DNA of 64,000 nucleotides from positions 1-64,000 of the forward strand of contig JAHCAG010000014.1 of the NCBI GenBank assembly GCA_019635015.1, written 5' to 3'. Shown piece after piece: positions 15,302-23,898 of this stretch (positions are counted from its first letter, which is position 1; every line of letters starts with the position of its first letter). Source of the stretch: Burkholderiales bacterium. Its GTDB lineage: Bacteria; Pseudomonadota; Gammaproteobacteria; Burkholderiales; SG8-41. Position numbers and translations under genes: made by a program. The notes under the pieces are model-generated. The model searched no databases and was not told the origin of the DNA. It saw only the letters and a list, made by a program, of their open reading frames with translations.

Positions 15302-17425
15302 TCAGCCCTTGATTCTGATCAACGCATCTGCCGCCTTCACCCCCTGCCCCTTGGGCATGACGATCAGCGGATTGATGTCGAGTTCGGCAACGCTGTCCTT
15401 CAGGTCGACCGCCAGCGCCGACAGTTTCACCAGCACATCGGCCAGCGCATCGACGTCAGCGGACGGTTTGCCGCGGGCACCGGCGAGAACCGGATAACCC
15501 TTGATCTCCTCGATCATCTCGCGCGCCATCACCGGCGTGACCGGCGCGAGGCGGAAGGACACATCCTTCAGCACCTCGGCAAAAATGCCGCCGAGGCCGA
15601 ACATCACCGCCGGCCCGAAAAGATCGTCATTGGTGATGCCGACAATGGCCTCGATGCCGCCGCCGACCATCTCCTGCACCAGCACACCGTCGATGTGTGC
15701 ATCGGCCTTGTAGGCTTTCGCGTTTTTCAGGATCTCGTCGTAGGCCGCGGCCACGCCGGCGGCATCGGCGACATTGAGCTTCACCGCCCTGGCCTCGGTC
15801 TTGTGCGAAATGTCAGCCGACTGCACCTTCATCGCCACCGGGAAACCGATCTTCTGCGCGGCGGCGACCGCGGCATCACGACTGGTCGCCAGCTGTTCCT
15901 GTGTCACCGGGATGCCGTACTCGGCCAGCACCTGCTTCGCCGCGTATTCGGCGACGTCGCCGGTTTTGCCTTTCAGCATCGCCTGCGCCGCCGGGCGGCT
16001 GAGCACCGGCGGTTTGTCGTTTTTCTGCGCCTCATTGCGCCGCCGGGCTTCGGCATACCAGGACACCGCGGCCAGCGCGCGGCCGCAACGCACCGGCGAC
16101 TTGTAATGCGGAATGCGCGCGGCATCCAGCGCGGCATAGGCCTCGGGGGCGACCTCATCGCGCGCGCTCCAGGAAATGAAAATCGGCTTGTCGGTTTTTG
16201 CCGCCACCGACACGATTTCGGCAGCCACCTTCTGCGCAATCTCGCCCTGCAGTGAAGCATTGATCATGGCAATGCAGTCGACGCCGGGATCGTCGTTGAT
16301 CGCCTGCAAAGTACGGTTGATCAGGCTCAGGTCGTTGAAGATCGCGGCAGTGACATCGACCGGATTGCCGACCGAACCGTATGAAGGCACGAATTCCTTC
16401 AGCTTGGCGACGGTCTCCGACGCCAGCTGCGCCATCTGCATGCCGCCGGCAACGATCTCGTCGGTCATCAGGATGCCGGCGCCACCGGAGATGGTGATGA
16501 TCGCCAGCCGCTTGCCGCGCGGGAGACGGTTGCTGCGCAGCGCATGCCCGTAATCCACCAGGTCCTGGATGTCCTCGACCTGGATGATGCCCTTCTGCCG
16601 GAACGCCGCCTTGTACAGCGCCATCGCGCCGCCGAGGTTCGCGGTATGCGAGGCCGCGGCCTTCTGCCCCTGTTCGGTGTTGCCGACCTTCCACATCAGG
16701 ATCGGTTTGCCGGCGGCAAGTGCTTTATCACCAACGTCAAGGATGCGCCGCGCATCCTTCACGCCCTCGATATAGGTGCCGATGATGTCGGTCTGCGGAT
16801 CACGGATGAAGTACTCCATGAAATCCAGCGTCGATACACCGATCTCGTTGCCGGTGGTGACCATCTGCCGGAACGGCAGGCCGCCGTCGAGCGAGGACAG
16901 GTTCATCACCGAGAAGCCGAAACCGCCGGACTGCGACACCATGCTGACGCGCCCCGCCGTGTAGTCGGCATTGAACACCGAGCCGAAGCCGGCATAGACA
17001 TTCTTCGCCGGATTGATCATGCCCTGGCAGTTGGGGCCGATGACGCCGATGTTGTATTCCCTGGCGATGTCGGCGAGTTTCTGCTGCATCGCCACGCCCT
17101 GGCCGCCGGTTTCCGAGAAACCCGAGCTGAAGATGATGACGTAGGGAATGCCTTTTTTGCCGCAGGCCGTCAGCATGTCGGCGACGCGCGTGGCGTTGAC
17201 CAGGATCAGTCCGAGCTCCGGTGTTTCCGGCAGCGACTCGATCGACGGCCAGCATTTGACACCGGAAATCTCCGGGTACTTGGGATTGATCGGGTAGAGC
17301 TTTCCCTTGTAACCGTGGGACAGCAGGTGTTTCAGCGGCTGGCCGCTGATGGTGATGAGATCCTGCGAGGCGCCGATGATGGCGATGGATTCGGGGCTGA
17401 AAAAACGCTCGATGTCGGTACGCAT
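15302..17425 (-). CDS. Acetate-CoA ligase family protein (ADP-forming acyl-CoA synthetase)
   Basis: A 707-residue fused alpha-beta enzyme. The CoA-binding Rossmann domain starts with SIAIIGAS (13-20), the succinyl-CoA-ligase-like flavodoxin domains contain SQSGGFGFSV and ISGGAGILMTDE, and the C-terminal ATP-grasp domain (about 490-707) contains YGIPVTQEQ, PVAMKVQS and ADISHKTEARAV. It should convert a carboxylic acid, ATP and CoA to acyl-CoA, ADP and phosphate. It heads a minus-strand group with acyl-CoA dehydrogenase and SDR. The first 100 bp upstream (to the divergent MFS gene) hold a short ggtgatcggtgatt tract related to the AATCACC repeats. Confidence 0.9.
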   Translation of the reverse strand: MRTDIERFFSPESIAIIGASQDLITISGQPLKHLLSHGYKGKLYPINPKYPEISGVKCWPSIESLPETPELGLILVNATRVADMLTACGKKGIPYVIIFSSGFSETGGQGVAMQQKLADIAREYNIGVIGPNCQGMINPAKNVYAGFGSVFNADYTAGRVSMVSQSGGFGFSVMNLSSLDGGLPFRQMVTTGNEIGVSTLDFMEYFIRDPQTDIIGTYIEGVKDARRILDVGDKALAAGKPILMWKVGNTEQGQKAAASHTANLGGAMALYKAAFRQKGIIQVEDIQDLVDYGHALRSNRLPRGKRLAIITISGGAGILMTDEIVAGGMQMAQLASETVAKLKEFVPSYGSVGNPVDVTAAIFNDLSLINRTLQAINDDPGVDCIAMINASLQGEIAQKVAAEIVSVAAKTDKPIFISWSARDEVAPEAYAALDAARIPHYKSPVRCGRALAAVSWYAEARRRNEAQKNDKPPVLSRPAAQAMLKGKTGDVAEYAAKQVLAEYGIPVTQEQLATSRDAAVAAAQKIGFPVAMKVQSADISHKTEARAVKLNVADAAGVAAAYDEILKNAKAYKADAHIDGVLVQEMVGGGIEAIVGITNDDLFGPAVMFGLGGIFAEVLKDVSFRLAPVTPVMAREMIEEIKGYPVLAGARGKPSADVDALADVLVKLSALAVDLKDSVAELDINPLIVMPKGQGVKAADALIRIKG

Positions 17426-17548
17426 GAGGGACGGTGATCGGTGATTCCTGATTGGATTTTGTTACGGCGGGAAGGCGGTGATTATACGCCGCGCTCCGAG
17501 TGCGACGACGCATGCTAAGATGAATTGAACATCGAGCAAGACCATATT

Positions 17549-18781
17549 ATGAGCACACCTGCAGCAGCCCTTCCGCCCTCCCGCCCCTTTCGTGATGTCT
17601 GGCTGATTTCCGCCGGTCACGGCCTCACCCACTGGTATCCCGCAACCTTCTATGTGCTGCTGCCGCTGATCGGCAAGGAACTCGGCCTCTCCTATACGCA
17701 GATCGGTTTCCTGATGAGCGCGCAGCATATCGCCGGCGCGCTGTCCAACCTGCCCGGCGGCATGATCGTCGACTCCATCGGCAAGAAGGGCTACCTGATG
17801 GCGGCCTCGCTGTTCTGGGTCGGTTTTCCGTACGCGCTGATGAGCATCACCAACAGCATGTGGATGCTGGTGGTATGCCTGATGCTGGTCGGCATCGGCA
17901 ACAATCTCTGGCACCCGGCGGCCATTCCGACGCTGGCCCACCAGTATCCGCAACGCAAGGGACTGGTGTTGTCCTTCCACGGCATGGGCGGCAACATCGG
18001 CGAGGCGCTGGCGCCGCTGGCCGCCGGCGCGCTGCTCGCCTGGTTCAGCTGGCGTGAGGTGGTGGTGATCAACATCGTGCCGGGACTGGTGATGGCGGTG
18101 CTGATCCTGGTGATGGTCGGCGCGCTGACCACGGTCCGCGACGGCGACAAGCCCAAAAAGGCCGAGGGCGGCGGCTGGAACGCGCGCCAGTATCTGCAGG
18201 ACCTCGGCAGCCTGCTGCGCAACCGCGCGCTGATGCTGATCTGCGTCAGCGGCGGCTTCCGCACGCTGACCCAGGTCGGGCTGATGGTATTCCTGCCGGT
18301 CTACCTCGCATACGAACAGGGTTACTCGCCGATCGCCATCGGTGTCTGCATGACCGTGCTGCAGGTTGCCGGCCTCATTGCCGGGCCGATCGCCGGACAT
18401 GTCTCCGACAAATTCGGCCGCCGCCATGTCGTGCTGTCGAGCATGGTGCTCACCGGCCTGACCATCATCGGCATGGTGTTCGCCGGGCAATCCTTCATGT
18501 TCATCGTGTTTGTCGCGCTGGTCGGCTTCTTCCTCTATGCGATGCGCCCGGTGATGCAGGCCTGGGGCATCGAGAACACGCCCAAGCGCCTCGCCGGCAC
18601 CGGCGTCGGCCTGCAGTTCACCATCCTCGCCATCGGCGGCAGCATCGCACCGGCCACCTTCGGCGTGATCGCCGACACCTGGGGCATCTACACCGCGTTC
18701 TATTTCCTCGCTGGCACCATCATCGCCGCCAACCTGCTGGTCGTGTTCGTGCCCAAGGACAGCGAACGCGCAGTGGCATGA
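17549..18781 (+). CDS. Major facilitator superfamily transporter
   Basis: A 410-residue MFS protein with about 12 hydrophobic segments. The loop 2-3 region reads GGMIVDSIGKKG, and the second-half counterpart reads GHVSDKFGRRHV. The N-terminus lacks a signal peptide, as expected. Similar proteins resemble fosmidomycin-resistance/sugar-type MFS carriers; the substrate is not identifiable. I use the ATG at 17549; an in-frame TTG at 17525 exists. The stop codon overlaps the start of the next gene (ATGA), so the transporter and the Bug-like protein are translationally coupled and probably work on the same compound. Confidence 0.88.
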   Translation: MSTPAAALPPSRPFRDVWLISAGHGLTHWYPATFYVLLPLIGKELGLSYTQIGFLMSAQHIAGALSNLPGGMIVDSIGKKGYLMAASLFWVGFPYALMSITNSMWMLVVCLMLVGIGNNLWHPAAIPTLAHQYPQRKGLVLSFHGMGGNIGEALAPLAAGALLAWFSWREVVVINIVPGLVMAVLILVMVGALTTVRDGDKPKKAEGGGWNARQYLQDLGSLLRNRALMLICVSGGFRTLTQVGLMVFLPVYLAYEQGYSPIAIGVCMTVLQVAGLIAGPIAGHVSDKFGRRHVVLSSMVLTGLTIIGMVFAGQSFMFIVFVALVGFFLYAMRPVMQAWGIENTPKRLAGTGVGLQFTILAIGGSIAPATFGVIADTWGIYTAFYFLAGTIIAANLLVVFVPKDSERAVA

Positions 18782-19692
18782 CCGCCGGCTGGCATCCGCA
18801 GCATGACATCGAGCTGGTGGCCGGCACGCCCGCGGGCGGCGGCCAGGACCGCCCGGCACGTGCGCTGCTGCAGGTGCTTGCCGCCGAAGGCCTGATCGAT
18901 GTTCCGGCACGGCTCGTCAACATCCCGGGGCGCGGCGGCGGCAATGCCTGGGACCACCTCGCGCGGCATCCCGGCAACCCGCATGTGGTTGCAATCAATT
19001 CGCCGACCCTCATCACCAACCGCCAGCTCGGTGTCAGCGATTTTGACGACCGCGCGCTGACGCCGCTGGCGACGCTCTACACCGAATACATCGCCTTCCT
19101 GGTGCGCGCGGACTCGGCGATTGCGGATGCCGCGGGCCTGCTGGCAGGGCTGCGCGATCCGGCGGCCGTCACCATCGCGATGGCCACCGCGCGCGGCAAC
19201 ATCAACCACATGGCACTGGCACAGCTCGCGCGCCATGCCGGCGCCGATCCGCGCGCGCTGCAACTGCATGTCTTCGATTCGGCGCGGCATGCCGTCGCTG
19301 ACCTGCTCGACGGCAAAGCCGAAGTGGCAGCGATCACCGTAGTCAGCGCAGCGCCGGAACTGGCCGCGGGGCGCCTGCGCGCGCTGGCCGTCTCGGCGCC
19401 GCAGCGCCTCGGTGATCTCTATGCCGGCACGCCGGCGTGGAAAGAACTCGGCGTCGATTGCGTGATCGGCACCTGGCGCGGCGTCATCGGCGCCGCCGGC
19501 CTCGATGCAGAGCAGGTCGTCTGGTGGGAAAACGCGCTGGGCAGGGCCGCTGCCAGCGCCGCCTGGCAGGCGGAGTTGCGGCGCCAGTACTGGCTCGATT
19601 CCTGGGCCGGCGCCGCGGCAAGCCGCGACCTCCTTGAGCGCGAACGCGGGACGCTCGCTCATCTGCTCTCCGACCTCGGCCTCTGCGCCTGA
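18778..19692 (+). CDS. Bug/TctC-like protein without signal peptide
   Basis: A 304-residue protein with the Bug fold signature: VAGTPAGGGQDRPARAL near the N-terminus, ARLVNIPGRGGGNAW and later HMALAQLARHAGADP. It begins MTAGWHPQHDIELV with no signal peptide, and the start is fixed by a 4-nt ATGA overlap with the MFS gene, leaving no room for one in the same frame. Bug proteins normally bind carboxylates in the periplasm, so this one either works in the cytoplasm or uses another export route. Coupling to an MFS carrier rather than a Tct permease is unusual. Confidence 0.75.
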   Translation: MTAGWHPQHDIELVAGTPAGGGQDRPARALLQVLAAEGLIDVPARLVNIPGRGGGNAWDHLARHPGNPHVVAINSPTLITNRQLGVSDFDDRALTPLATLYTEYIAFLVRADSAIADAAGLLAGLRDPAAVTIAMATARGNINHMALAQLARHAGADPRALQLHVFDSARHAVADLLDGKAEVAAITVVSAAPELAAGRLRALAVSAPQRLGDLYAGTPAWKELGVDCVIGTWRGVIGAAGLDAEQVVWWENALGRAAASAAWQAELRRQYWLDSWAGAAASRDLLERERGTLAHLLSDLGLCA

Positions 19693-19706
19693 GCTGCCCT
19701 TATTCG

Positions 19707-19736
19707 TTTTAAGTATTTGATTTTATTAATCAATTT
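19707..19736 (-). repeat. AT-rich IHF-like motif, copy 3
   Basis: 30-bp copy just downstream of the Bug-like gene and about 80 bp upstream of the next coding region. On the minus strand 19722-19710 reads AATCAA ATAC TTA, an exact WATCAANNNNTTR match. Confidence 0.75.
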
Positions 19737-19817
19737 GCAATTCCCCGCTGTGGTATCCTTGACGCCCCGCGCCGCAACAGGCGGCGCCCCGCAGTCATCC
19801 CATCGGAGTCGGCAACA

Positions 19818-20378
19818 ATGAAGACCGAAGTGCATGTCCACGGCAGCGTTTTCCTGTGCAAAGGCGTGCGCCTGGCGCAGGTCGAACTCGCGCTGCGACC
19901 CTGGCTGGATTACGTGGACGCCGACCACATCGCCGACGCCAAGAGCCTGGAACGCGATGAACCGGGCATCGTCTATGACGCCGGCGAACGCGTGGTCAGC
20001 ATCTGCTGGACCGGCGATGTCGGCCGCAGCTTCCACAACAAGCTGACCGAGGCCTGCAACAATCTCGGACCGCTGACCGAATACGCCTCGGAAGTGGAAA
20101 TCACCTACTACCAGGACAGCGGCGAGGACGAGTTCCACCAGTTCTTCGTCGGCCCCACGCCTGAAGCGATCCACGAATTCCGCCGCCAGTGCGTGGTGGA
20201 GGACATCAACCACATGCTGTCGCGCCACCTCGGCAAGCAGGAAGTCGAGGAAGTCACATCGCTGGTGACGAAGATGTTCGACGCCCACACCCCGCAGAAA
20301 ACATCGGGCAGCGGCTCTGCAACGACCGGCAGCTCAACCGTCATTCCGCTGCATCCGCGCAACCGGCATCTGCATTAA
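19818..20378 (+). CDS. Conserved hypothetical protein of 186 residues
   Basis: I do not recognise a functional family. The protein starts MKTEVHVHGSVFLCKGV, is mostly acidic and soluble (residues 1-150), contains a stretch CWTGDVGRSFHNKL and an EFHQFFVGPTPEAIHEF segment, and ends in a low-complexity Ser/Thr/Gly tail followed by HPRNRHLH. There is no signal peptide or membrane segment. Codon usage and GC content resemble neighbouring genes, and GGAG lies about 10 nt before the ATG, so it is very probably a real gene. It stands alone between the Bug-like gene and a convergent channel gene. Confidence 0.75.
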   Translation: MKTEVHVHGSVFLCKGVRLAQVELALRPWLDYVDADHIADAKSLERDEPGIVYDAGERVVSICWTGDVGRSFHNKLTEACNNLGPLTEYASEVEITYYQDSGEDEFHQFFVGPTPEAIHEFRRQCVVEDINHMLSRHLGKQEVEEVTSLVTKMFDAHTPQKTSGSGSATTGSSTVIPLHPRNRHLH

Positions 20379-20432
20379 AAACAATGCAGAGTGCCGAGTG
20401 ATGAGTGCAGAGCGGAAAACCTGCCGCTGCGC

Positions 20433-21074
20433 TTAATCCGGCTTTCCGGAGTCACCCAACCTTAGCGCGGGCACCCGGAGATCGAGGAAGATCGCGGCAA
20501 AACGGATCAGCACGATTGCCGCCATGCCGGCATAGGCAGCGGTTGCACGCTCGAAACCACCGCCCTGCAGCAGCAGGTACAGCACGATTCCTGCAATCGC
20601 CGCGGTGGCGTAGATCTCGCGATTGCGGAGCAGCAGCGGAATCTCCGCCAGCAGCATGTCGCGGAACACGCCGCCGGCGACGCCGGTCATGGTACCGAGG
20701 ATCACGACGATGATGCCGCCGGAACCGGCGGCCTCGGCAATGCGCGCGCCGCTGATCGCGAACAACGCCAGCCCCAGCGCGTCCGCCGCCAGCAGTGCGC
20801 GCAGCGGAATATCGCGAAAACGCACCAGCAGCAATGTCAGCAGCGTCGCCACGAGGATGGTCCACAGGTAACCGGTGTCGGCCATCCAGAACACCGGATT
20901 GCGGTCCATCAGCAGATCGCGCAGCGTGCCGCCGCCGATGGCGGTCACCGTCGCAATCACCAGCACGCCGAACCAGTCGAGGTGTTTGCGGCCGGCGGCA
21001 AGCACGCCGCTGACGGCGAACACGGCAACGCCGAGGTAATCCATCAGCTGCAGCGGTGTGATCGAAAGGTTCAT
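20433..21074 (-). CDS. TRIC-type (YicG/UPF0126) cation channel family membrane protein
   Basis: A 213-residue membrane protein with seven hydrophobic segments organised as two repeats of the UPF0126 domain: the first half has VFAVSGVLAAGRK and TAIGGGTLRDLL, the second half has FAISGARIAE and TGVAGGVFRDML. The repeated GGGxxRDxL/GGVxRDML motifs define the bacterial TRIC-like family. These trimeric channels conduct monovalent cations; YicG in E. coli has been proposed to transport glycine. Full family length. It stands alone, convergent with the hypothetical gene at 19818 and 85 bp downstream of the TPP enzyme on the same strand. Confidence 0.88.
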   Translation of the reverse strand: MNLSITPLQLMDYLGVAVFAVSGVLAAGRKHLDWFGVLVIATVTAIGGGTLRDLLMDRNPVFWMADTGYLWTILVATLLTLLLVRFRDIPLRALLAADALGLALFAISGARIAEAAGSGGIIVVILGTMTGVAGGVFRDMLLAEIPLLLRNREIYATAAIAGIVLYLLLQGGGFERATAAYAGMAAIVLIRFAAIFLDLRVPALRLGDSGKPD

Positions 21075-21159
21075 CGGCAGCAGCCTATCAGGGTTCGGAG
21101 AGCGCCGGACCAGCGGCGCGAAGCGTCCGCTGCATCCGGCGCAAGGCCGGCCCGGTCCG

Positions 21160-22857
21160 TCAGGATCCGGGCTGGCGCTTCTTCAGCGCGTCCTTGCGGA
21201 AGCTGATCGTCGCCTCCGGATCGACCTTGACGTGGATGATCGCCGGCTTGCCCGCCTTCAGCGCGTCGCGCAGCGCATCGGCGGTCTCGCCGGGCGCCGT
21301 CGGGTGATAACCATTGCCGCCGGTCAGTTTCATGACCTCGTCGAAACGCGGGCTGTGGACATGGGCGCCGATGTAGCGCTCGTTGTAGAAATCGCGCTGG
21401 TAGGCGATTTCCGAGCCCCAGGTGCCGTTGTCCATGACGATGCCGATGGCGGGGATGTTGCTCGCCACCGCGGTGGTCATCTCGCCCATGGTCATGCCGA
21501 AGCCGCCGTCGCCCATCAGCGAGATCGCGCGGCGATGCGGCGCCGCGACCTGGGCGCCCAGCGCCGCGGAGTAGGAAAAGCCGACCATGCCGCAGTCGAG
21601 CGGCGTCAGCAGCGCCGGCGCCTCGTAACAGGGCAGCTGATCCGTGGCCTGGAAGCCGGTGGTGCCGGCGTCAAGCGAAAAAATCGCGTTGCGCGGCGCC
21701 GCCTTCCTGACCTCGGCATAGATCACGTCCGGATGCATCGGCGTGCCGTCACGCGAACCCGAGGCTTCGCGTTCAGCCCACAGCGCGGCGCGCGCCTTGA
21801 AATACTGCTCGTTGCGCGCCTGCCACGGTGCCGCGCCGGCGGCAACCGGCGCCATCAGCGCGAGCAGGCCGTCGATCACCGCGCCGGCATCGGCGGCGGC
21901 CGCCAGTGCAACCGGGAAATAACGCCCCAGCGCCAGCGGATCTATGTCGACCTGGATGATTTTCGCGGTCGGCGAGATGTCGGTGTATTTGTAGAAGGTG
22001 GTGTTGAAGCCGAGGCGTGTGCCGAGCGCGATGATCAAATCAGCCTCGCGCGTCAGCTGGCTCGCCACCGGGTTGCCGCGGGGACCGACACCGGCGGCGT
22101 GGAACTTGAAGTCCACCGGCAGGATGTCGGCGTGTCCCGCCGAACTGGTCACCGGAATCTGCAGCTTTTCGGCGAGCGCGGCGAGTTTGCCGCTCGCGCG
22201 TGCCCACTTGATGCCGGCACCGGCGTGGATCACCGGCTTTTTCGCGGCAAGGATCAGCTTCTGGATCTCGGCCAGCACTGCGGCATCCGCGGCCGGCGGC
22301 CGGATGTCCGGCAGGCCCTGCGGCAGGTCGACCTCGATGTCGTGGTTGAAAATATCGCGCGGGATGTTGACCACCACCGGCCCGCGGCGGCCGGCGTTGG
22401 CGATGCGGAAGGCCTCGAGGATGAACTCGGGGATGCGATCGGGGCGCGGCACCGTCATCACGCGTTTGGTCACCGGCAGGAACAGCGTGTTTTGATCAAT
22501 TTCTTGGAACGCGTCGCGCCCGAGGTGTTCGGTCGCCGCGAGCCCGGTGATCGCCACCACCGGCGAGTAGGCAAACTTCGCCTGCGCCAGGCCCAGCACC
22601 ATGTTCGCCGAGCCGGGGCCGGCCTGGCCGCAGATGAACACGCCCGGCGTCTGGGTGACGCGGCCGTAGGCATCGGCCATGTGCGTGCCGCAGTTCTCGT
22701 GACGCACGCCGATGTATTCGATCTCGTCCTTGAGGTCGTACAGCGCGTCGTACATCTCCAGCGTGCTCGAGCCCATCAGGCCGAACACCTTTTTCACGCC
22801 GGCGACGCGCAGCGCCTCGACCGCGGCGACGCCGCAGCGCATTTTCTTCATGGCCAT
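21160..22857 (-). CDS. Thiamine-pyrophosphate-dependent enzyme (acetolactate-synthase-like)
   Basis: A 565-residue three-domain TPP enzyme. The N-terminal PYR domain shows VFGLMGSST and the activating glutamate in RHENCGTHMADAYGR. The middle domain has HAGAGIKWARASGKL. The C-terminal PP domain shows LMGDGGFGMTMGE with the Mg/TPP-binding GDG...N motif completed by MDNGTWGSEI. This resembles acetolactate synthase, oxalyl-CoA decarboxylase and sulfoacetaldehyde acetyltransferase relatives; substrate not determinable. GAGGAG lies 8 nt before the ATG (22855-22857). A D-2-hydroxyacid dehydrogenase gene is immediately upstream on the same strand, suggesting a shared pathway for a 2-oxoacid or its CoA ester. 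Confidence 0.85.
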   Translation of the reverse strand: MAMKKMRCGVAAVEALRVAGVKKVFGLMGSSTLEMYDALYDLKDEIEYIGVRHENCGTHMADAYGRVTQTPGVFICGQAGPGSANMVLGLAQAKFAYSPVVAITGLAATEHLGRDAFQEIDQNTLFLPVTKRVMTVPRPDRIPEFILEAFRIANAGRRGPVVVNIPRDIFNHDIEVDLPQGLPDIRPPAADAAVLAEIQKLILAAKKPVIHAGAGIKWARASGKLAALAEKLQIPVTSSAGHADILPVDFKFHAAGVGPRGNPVASQLTREADLIIALGTRLGFNTTFYKYTDISPTAKIIQVDIDPLALGRYFPVALAAAADAGAVIDGLLALMAPVAAGAAPWQARNEQYFKARAALWAEREASGSRDGTPMHPDVIYAEVRKAAPRNAIFSLDAGTTGFQATDQLPCYEAPALLTPLDCGMVGFSYSAALGAQVAAPHRRAISLMGDGGFGMTMGEMTTAVASNIPAIGIVMDNGTWGSEIAYQRDFYNERYIGAHVHSPRFDEVMKLTGGNGYHPTAPGETADALRDALKAGKPAIIHVKVDPEATISFRKDALKKRQPGS

Positions 22858-22886
22858 GCCTTGTTCTCCTCTGTTGCGTTGTTGCG

Positions 22887-23858
22887 TTATTTCTTCAGCA
22901 CTTCCGGGTTGGCGACGTTGACCGGCTTGCCGTCGATGAAGGCAAGGATCTGCTCGACCGCCGTGCCGTAATAGGCCTCGTAGGTGCGTTCCTCGACATA
23001 ACCCAGGTGCGGCGTGCACAGCACATTGTCCATGCCGATCAGCGGATGGGCAGCATTGAGCACCGGCTCATCCTCGTAGACATCGATCGCGGCGCGGCCG
23101 GGGCGCCCCGCCTTCAGCGCATTGACCAGTGCACCCTTCGCGATGATCGGCGCGCGGCTGGTGTTGACGATCAGCGCCGTGGTTTTCATGCGCGCCAGGT
23201 CCTCGGCGGTGACGATTCCGCGGGTGCCGTCATTCAGCGGCAAATGGAGCGATATCACGTCGGATTCCGAAAAGAAGGCTTCGCGGCTGGGCGCGACTTC
23301 GTAGCCGGCCGCTTTCGCCTTGGCCGTCGAACCGTCCCGCCCCCAGCACCAGACGCGCATGCCGAAAGCCTTGCCGACCTGTGCCACCAGGCTGCCAATG
23401 CGGCCGTAGGCATAAACGCCCAGCGTCTTGCCCGACAGGCCCGTGCCGACCGAGCCCTGCCACTGCCCGCTCTTCAGGCGCTGTGCCTCCTGCGGGATGC
23501 GGCGCAGCGCGGCGAGGATCAGCCCCCAGGCCAGTTCGGCCGTCGGGTTGGGGTTGCCGGCGCCGCCGGCCGAAACCACGACACCTTTCTCGGTGCAGGC
23601 GGCCATGTCAATGTGATTCGCATTGCGCCCGGTCTGGCTGATCAGTTTCAGCTGCGGCAGTTTCTCCAGCACCGCGCGCGGCATTTTCGAACGCTGCTGG
23701 GTCAGCACGACAACGTCGGCGTCCTGCAGGCGCGCTGCCAGCTTCGCCGGATCCTTCTCGGTGTCAGTGAACGCGACCAGTTCATGGCCGGCAAGCTTCT
23801 TCGCGCAATCCAGCCTGCGGAAAGCGTCCTGGTAGTCATCGATGATGGCGATTTTCAT
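22887..23858 (-). CDS. D-2-hydroxyacid dehydrogenase family protein
   Basis: A 323-residue NAD-dependent dehydrogenase. The catalytic domain begins MKIAIIDDYQDAF; the nucleotide domain has LGVYAYGRIGSLVAQVG; the catalytic Arg is in VNTSRAPII, the Glu in YEDEPV and the His in TPHLGYV. It should interconvert a 2-oxoacid and a D-2-hydroxyacid. GGAGG lies 8 nt before the ATG at 23856-23858; an in-frame GTG three codons upstream is less well placed. It forms an operon with the downstream TPP enzyme (29 bp gap) and probably with the two MFS genes upstream (40 bp gap). Confidence 0.9.
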   Translation of the reverse strand: MKIAIIDDYQDAFRRLDCAKKLAGHELVAFTDTEKDPAKLAARLQDADVVVLTQQRSKMPRAVLEKLPQLKLISQTGRNANHIDMAACTEKGVVVSAGGAGNPNPTAELAWGLILAALRRIPQEAQRLKSGQWQGSVGTGLSGKTLGVYAYGRIGSLVAQVGKAFGMRVWCWGRDGSTAKAKAAGYEVAPSREAFFSESDVISLHLPLNDGTRGIVTAEDLARMKTTALIVNTSRAPIIAKGALVNALKAGRPGRAAIDVYEDEPVLNAAHPLIGMDNVLCTPHLGYVEERTYEAYYGTAVEQILAFIDGKPVNVANPEVLKK

Positions 23859-23898
23859 GGTGTGCACCTCCGGAAAAAGCGGTTGATGGCAATGATTT

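Noticed and set aside
17462..18910. A 482-codon minus-strand frame
   Set aside because: Antisense to a clear MFS transporter; no recognisable domain and no ribosome site.
20384..20432. GAGTGCCGAGTGATGAGTGC tract after the 186-residue hypothetical gene as another repeat element
   Set aside because: No complementary arm or second copy is visible in the window; left unassigned.
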